Shown here one piece after another: positions 63,050 through 64,000 of a stretch of DNA of 64,000 nt. The translations under genes and the position numbers were made by a program. Under the pieces are notes generated by a model, which did no database searches, had not been told where the DNA came from, and saw nothing but the letters and a program-made list of their open reading frames with translations. Source of the DNA: Devosia subaequoris (GTDB lineage: Bacteria; Pseudomonadota; Alphaproteobacteria; Rhizobiales; Devosiaceae); the NCBI RefSeq assembly GCF_014197055.1, contig NZ_JACIEW010000001.1, positions 806,001 to 870,000 of the forward strand. Direction: 5' to 3'. Within the stretch, counting starts at the first letter, position 1. Each line of letters starts with the position of its first letter.

Positions 63050-64000
63050 GCGAGTTCCTCGTCGCGGTGATTGGCGATCGCCTGCACGATGACGCCGGGG
63101 TTGATATGCTCGCCGTTGAGTTCGGCGACCATTTCGCGATCCCGCATCACAACGATGCGGGTGGAATAGGCGACGACCTCGTCGAGTTCGGAAGAAATGA
63201 CCACAAGGGCCATTCCCTCGTCTCGCAGCCGATTGATCGTGCGGACAATCTCCGCATGGGCCCCGACGTCGATGCCACGGGTCGGTTCGTCCAGAATGAG
63301 AAAGGCCGGATCGGTGGCGAGCCAGCGCGAGAGGATGACCTTTTGCTGATTGCCACCCGAGAGCAGCTTGATGGGCATATCGAGCGACGCGGCGCGAATA
63401 TCCATGGACTCGCCGAACCGGCCGGCAATCTCCATCTGCTCGTCGCGATTGAGCGCGCTGAACCAGCCCAGCTTGCCCTGCAGCGCGATGACGATGTTTT
63501 CGCGGACCGACAATTCACCGAAGATGCCTTCGGCCTTGCGGTCCTCGGGGCAGAAGCCAAAGCCATGCCGGATGGCATCGGTAGGGCGGGCAATGGTGGT
63601 CCTTGTGCCTGCAATGGCAACTTCACCTTCATCCGCAGCATCGGCGCCAAACATGATACGGGCCATTTCCGTACGGCCGGAGCCGAGAAGGCCCGCAACG
63701 CCGATGACCTCGCCCTTGTGAATGGTGAGGTTGAACGGATGCACGCTGCGTTTGCGGCCATATTGGGAAAAGTCGAGCAAGACATCGCCCATGGGGCGCG
63801 CATCCTCGACGCCGGTGGCACCGGAAAAGGCGACATCCTTGCCAAGCATCAGGCGCACCACGTCGGTGCGGCTCATAGCGTCCAGCGACCGGGTCTCGAT
63901 CAGCTTGCCGTTGCGCAAGATGGTCACCCGGTCGGCGACGGCAAAGACCTGATCGAGGAAGTGGGTAATAAAGACAATAGCGAGCCCGCGCGCCTTGAGG
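63046..64000 (-). CDS. ytfR: Galactofuranose-type ABC transporter ATP-binding protein, YtfR-like, cut by the window edge
   Basis: The frame is open to the last base of the window. Its first visible residues (RGLAIVFITHFLDQVFAVAD) are the H-loop end of the first ATPase domain, so the N-terminal ~180 residues are missing. The visible 317 residues include the degenerate second Walker A GLLGSGRTEMAR, signature LSGGNQQKVILSR and FLILDEPTRGIDVG. It is the ATPase partner of the two permeases that follow. The binding-protein gene (ytfQ) should lie just beyond the window. Confidence 0.9.
   Translation of the reverse strand, partial: LKARGLAIVFITHFLDQVFAVADRVTILRNGKLIETRSLDAMSRTDVVRLMLGKDVAFSGATGVEDARPMGDVLLDFSQYGRKRSVHPFNLTIHKGEVIGVAGLLGSGRTEMARIMFGADAADEGEVAIAGTRTTIARPTDAIRHGFGFCPEDRKAEGIFGELSVRENIVIALQGKLGWFSALNRDEQMEIAGRFGESMDIRAASLDMPIKLLSGGNQQKVILSRWLATDPAFLILDEPTRGIDVGAHAEIVRTINRLRDEGMALVVISSELDEVVAYSTRIVVMRDREMVAELNGEHINPGVIVQAIANHRDEELA

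Noticed and set aside
1..64000. tRNA, rRNA, insertion sequences, prophage genes or CRISPR arrays
   Set aside because: No cloverleaf, transposase or integrase motif, terminal repeats or spaced direct repeats were found on reading; a dedicated RNA and repeat scan was not possible.

Overview
The window is a gene-dense, GC-rich stretch of a bacterial chromosome. It looks like a free-living, heterotrophic alphaproteobacterium, probably Hyphomicrobiales (a Devosia-like or rhizobial relative). This is inferred from the aerobic cobF-G-H-I-J-L-M cobalamin operon, a long PutA with a divergent Lrp-type regulator, an LptD with an N-terminal CxxC, and the very high number of ABC importers. No rRNA, tRNA, insertion sequence, prophage or CRISPR array was seen. 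Most adjacent genes on a strand are coupled by 4-base ATGA or TGATG overlaps, so the operons are easy to read.

Layout: (1) 1-5.5 kb: a truncated AraC regulator, a flavin-dependent halogenase, a HigBA toxin-antitoxin pair with two visible operator palindromes, and a GH4 alpha-glycosidase divergent from its own AraC regulator. (2) 5.5-13.8 kb: a peptide-type ABC importer split over two divergent operons. One carries an XRE-cupin regulator, binding protein, M24 peptidase and GNAT; the other carries permeases, ATPases and a GAF protein. (3) 13.8-17.8 kb: putA and a divergent Lrp/AsnC regulator. (4) 17.9-24.7 kb: the aerobic corrin operon, lacking cobK, ending in a frameshifted SDR gene. (5) 24.7-31.8 kb: a Fe3+/sugar-phosphate-type ABC importer with a GDPD-like phosphodiesterase and an inositol-monophosphatase-like enzyme, under a LacI regulator with two matching operators. 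(6) 31.9-43.5 kb: an orphan AceE-like 2-oxoacid dehydrogenase with a divergent AsnC regulator, a second peptide/opine-type importer operon with a class V aminotransferase and a GntR regulator, then a creatininase-fold amidohydrolase and a RidA-family protein. The AceE-like gene and the importer share an exact 12-base candidate operator. (7) 43.7-49.8 kb: an NMT1/Thi5-type importer co-transcribed with a cytosine-deaminase-like amidohydrolase, a GlcD-like FAD oxidase and a flavodoxin-fold quinone reductase. This is probably an uncharacterised pathway for an N-heterocycle or amide. (8) 49.9-55.5 kb: a degenerate GGDEF protein, a ribose-type sugar importer and a divergent FGGY kinase. (9) 55.6-60.3 kb: an lptD-like gene with an LptE-like lipoprotein, a canonical GDPD and a DeoR regulator. 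(10) 60.3-64 kb: a GntR regulator and a galactofuranose-type importer (yjfF, ytfT, partial ytfR).

The overall picture is a catabolic region: at least six ABC importers, each paired with enzymes and a local regulator, interrupted by housekeeping modules (cobalamin, proline use, LPS export). The best candidates for undescribed biology are the 42.3-49.8 kb divergon, the importer-GDPD-IMPase operon at 24.7-30.3 kb and the 31.9-42.3 kb set linked by the shared operator. All functional statements come from reading motifs in the sequence; no database search was run.
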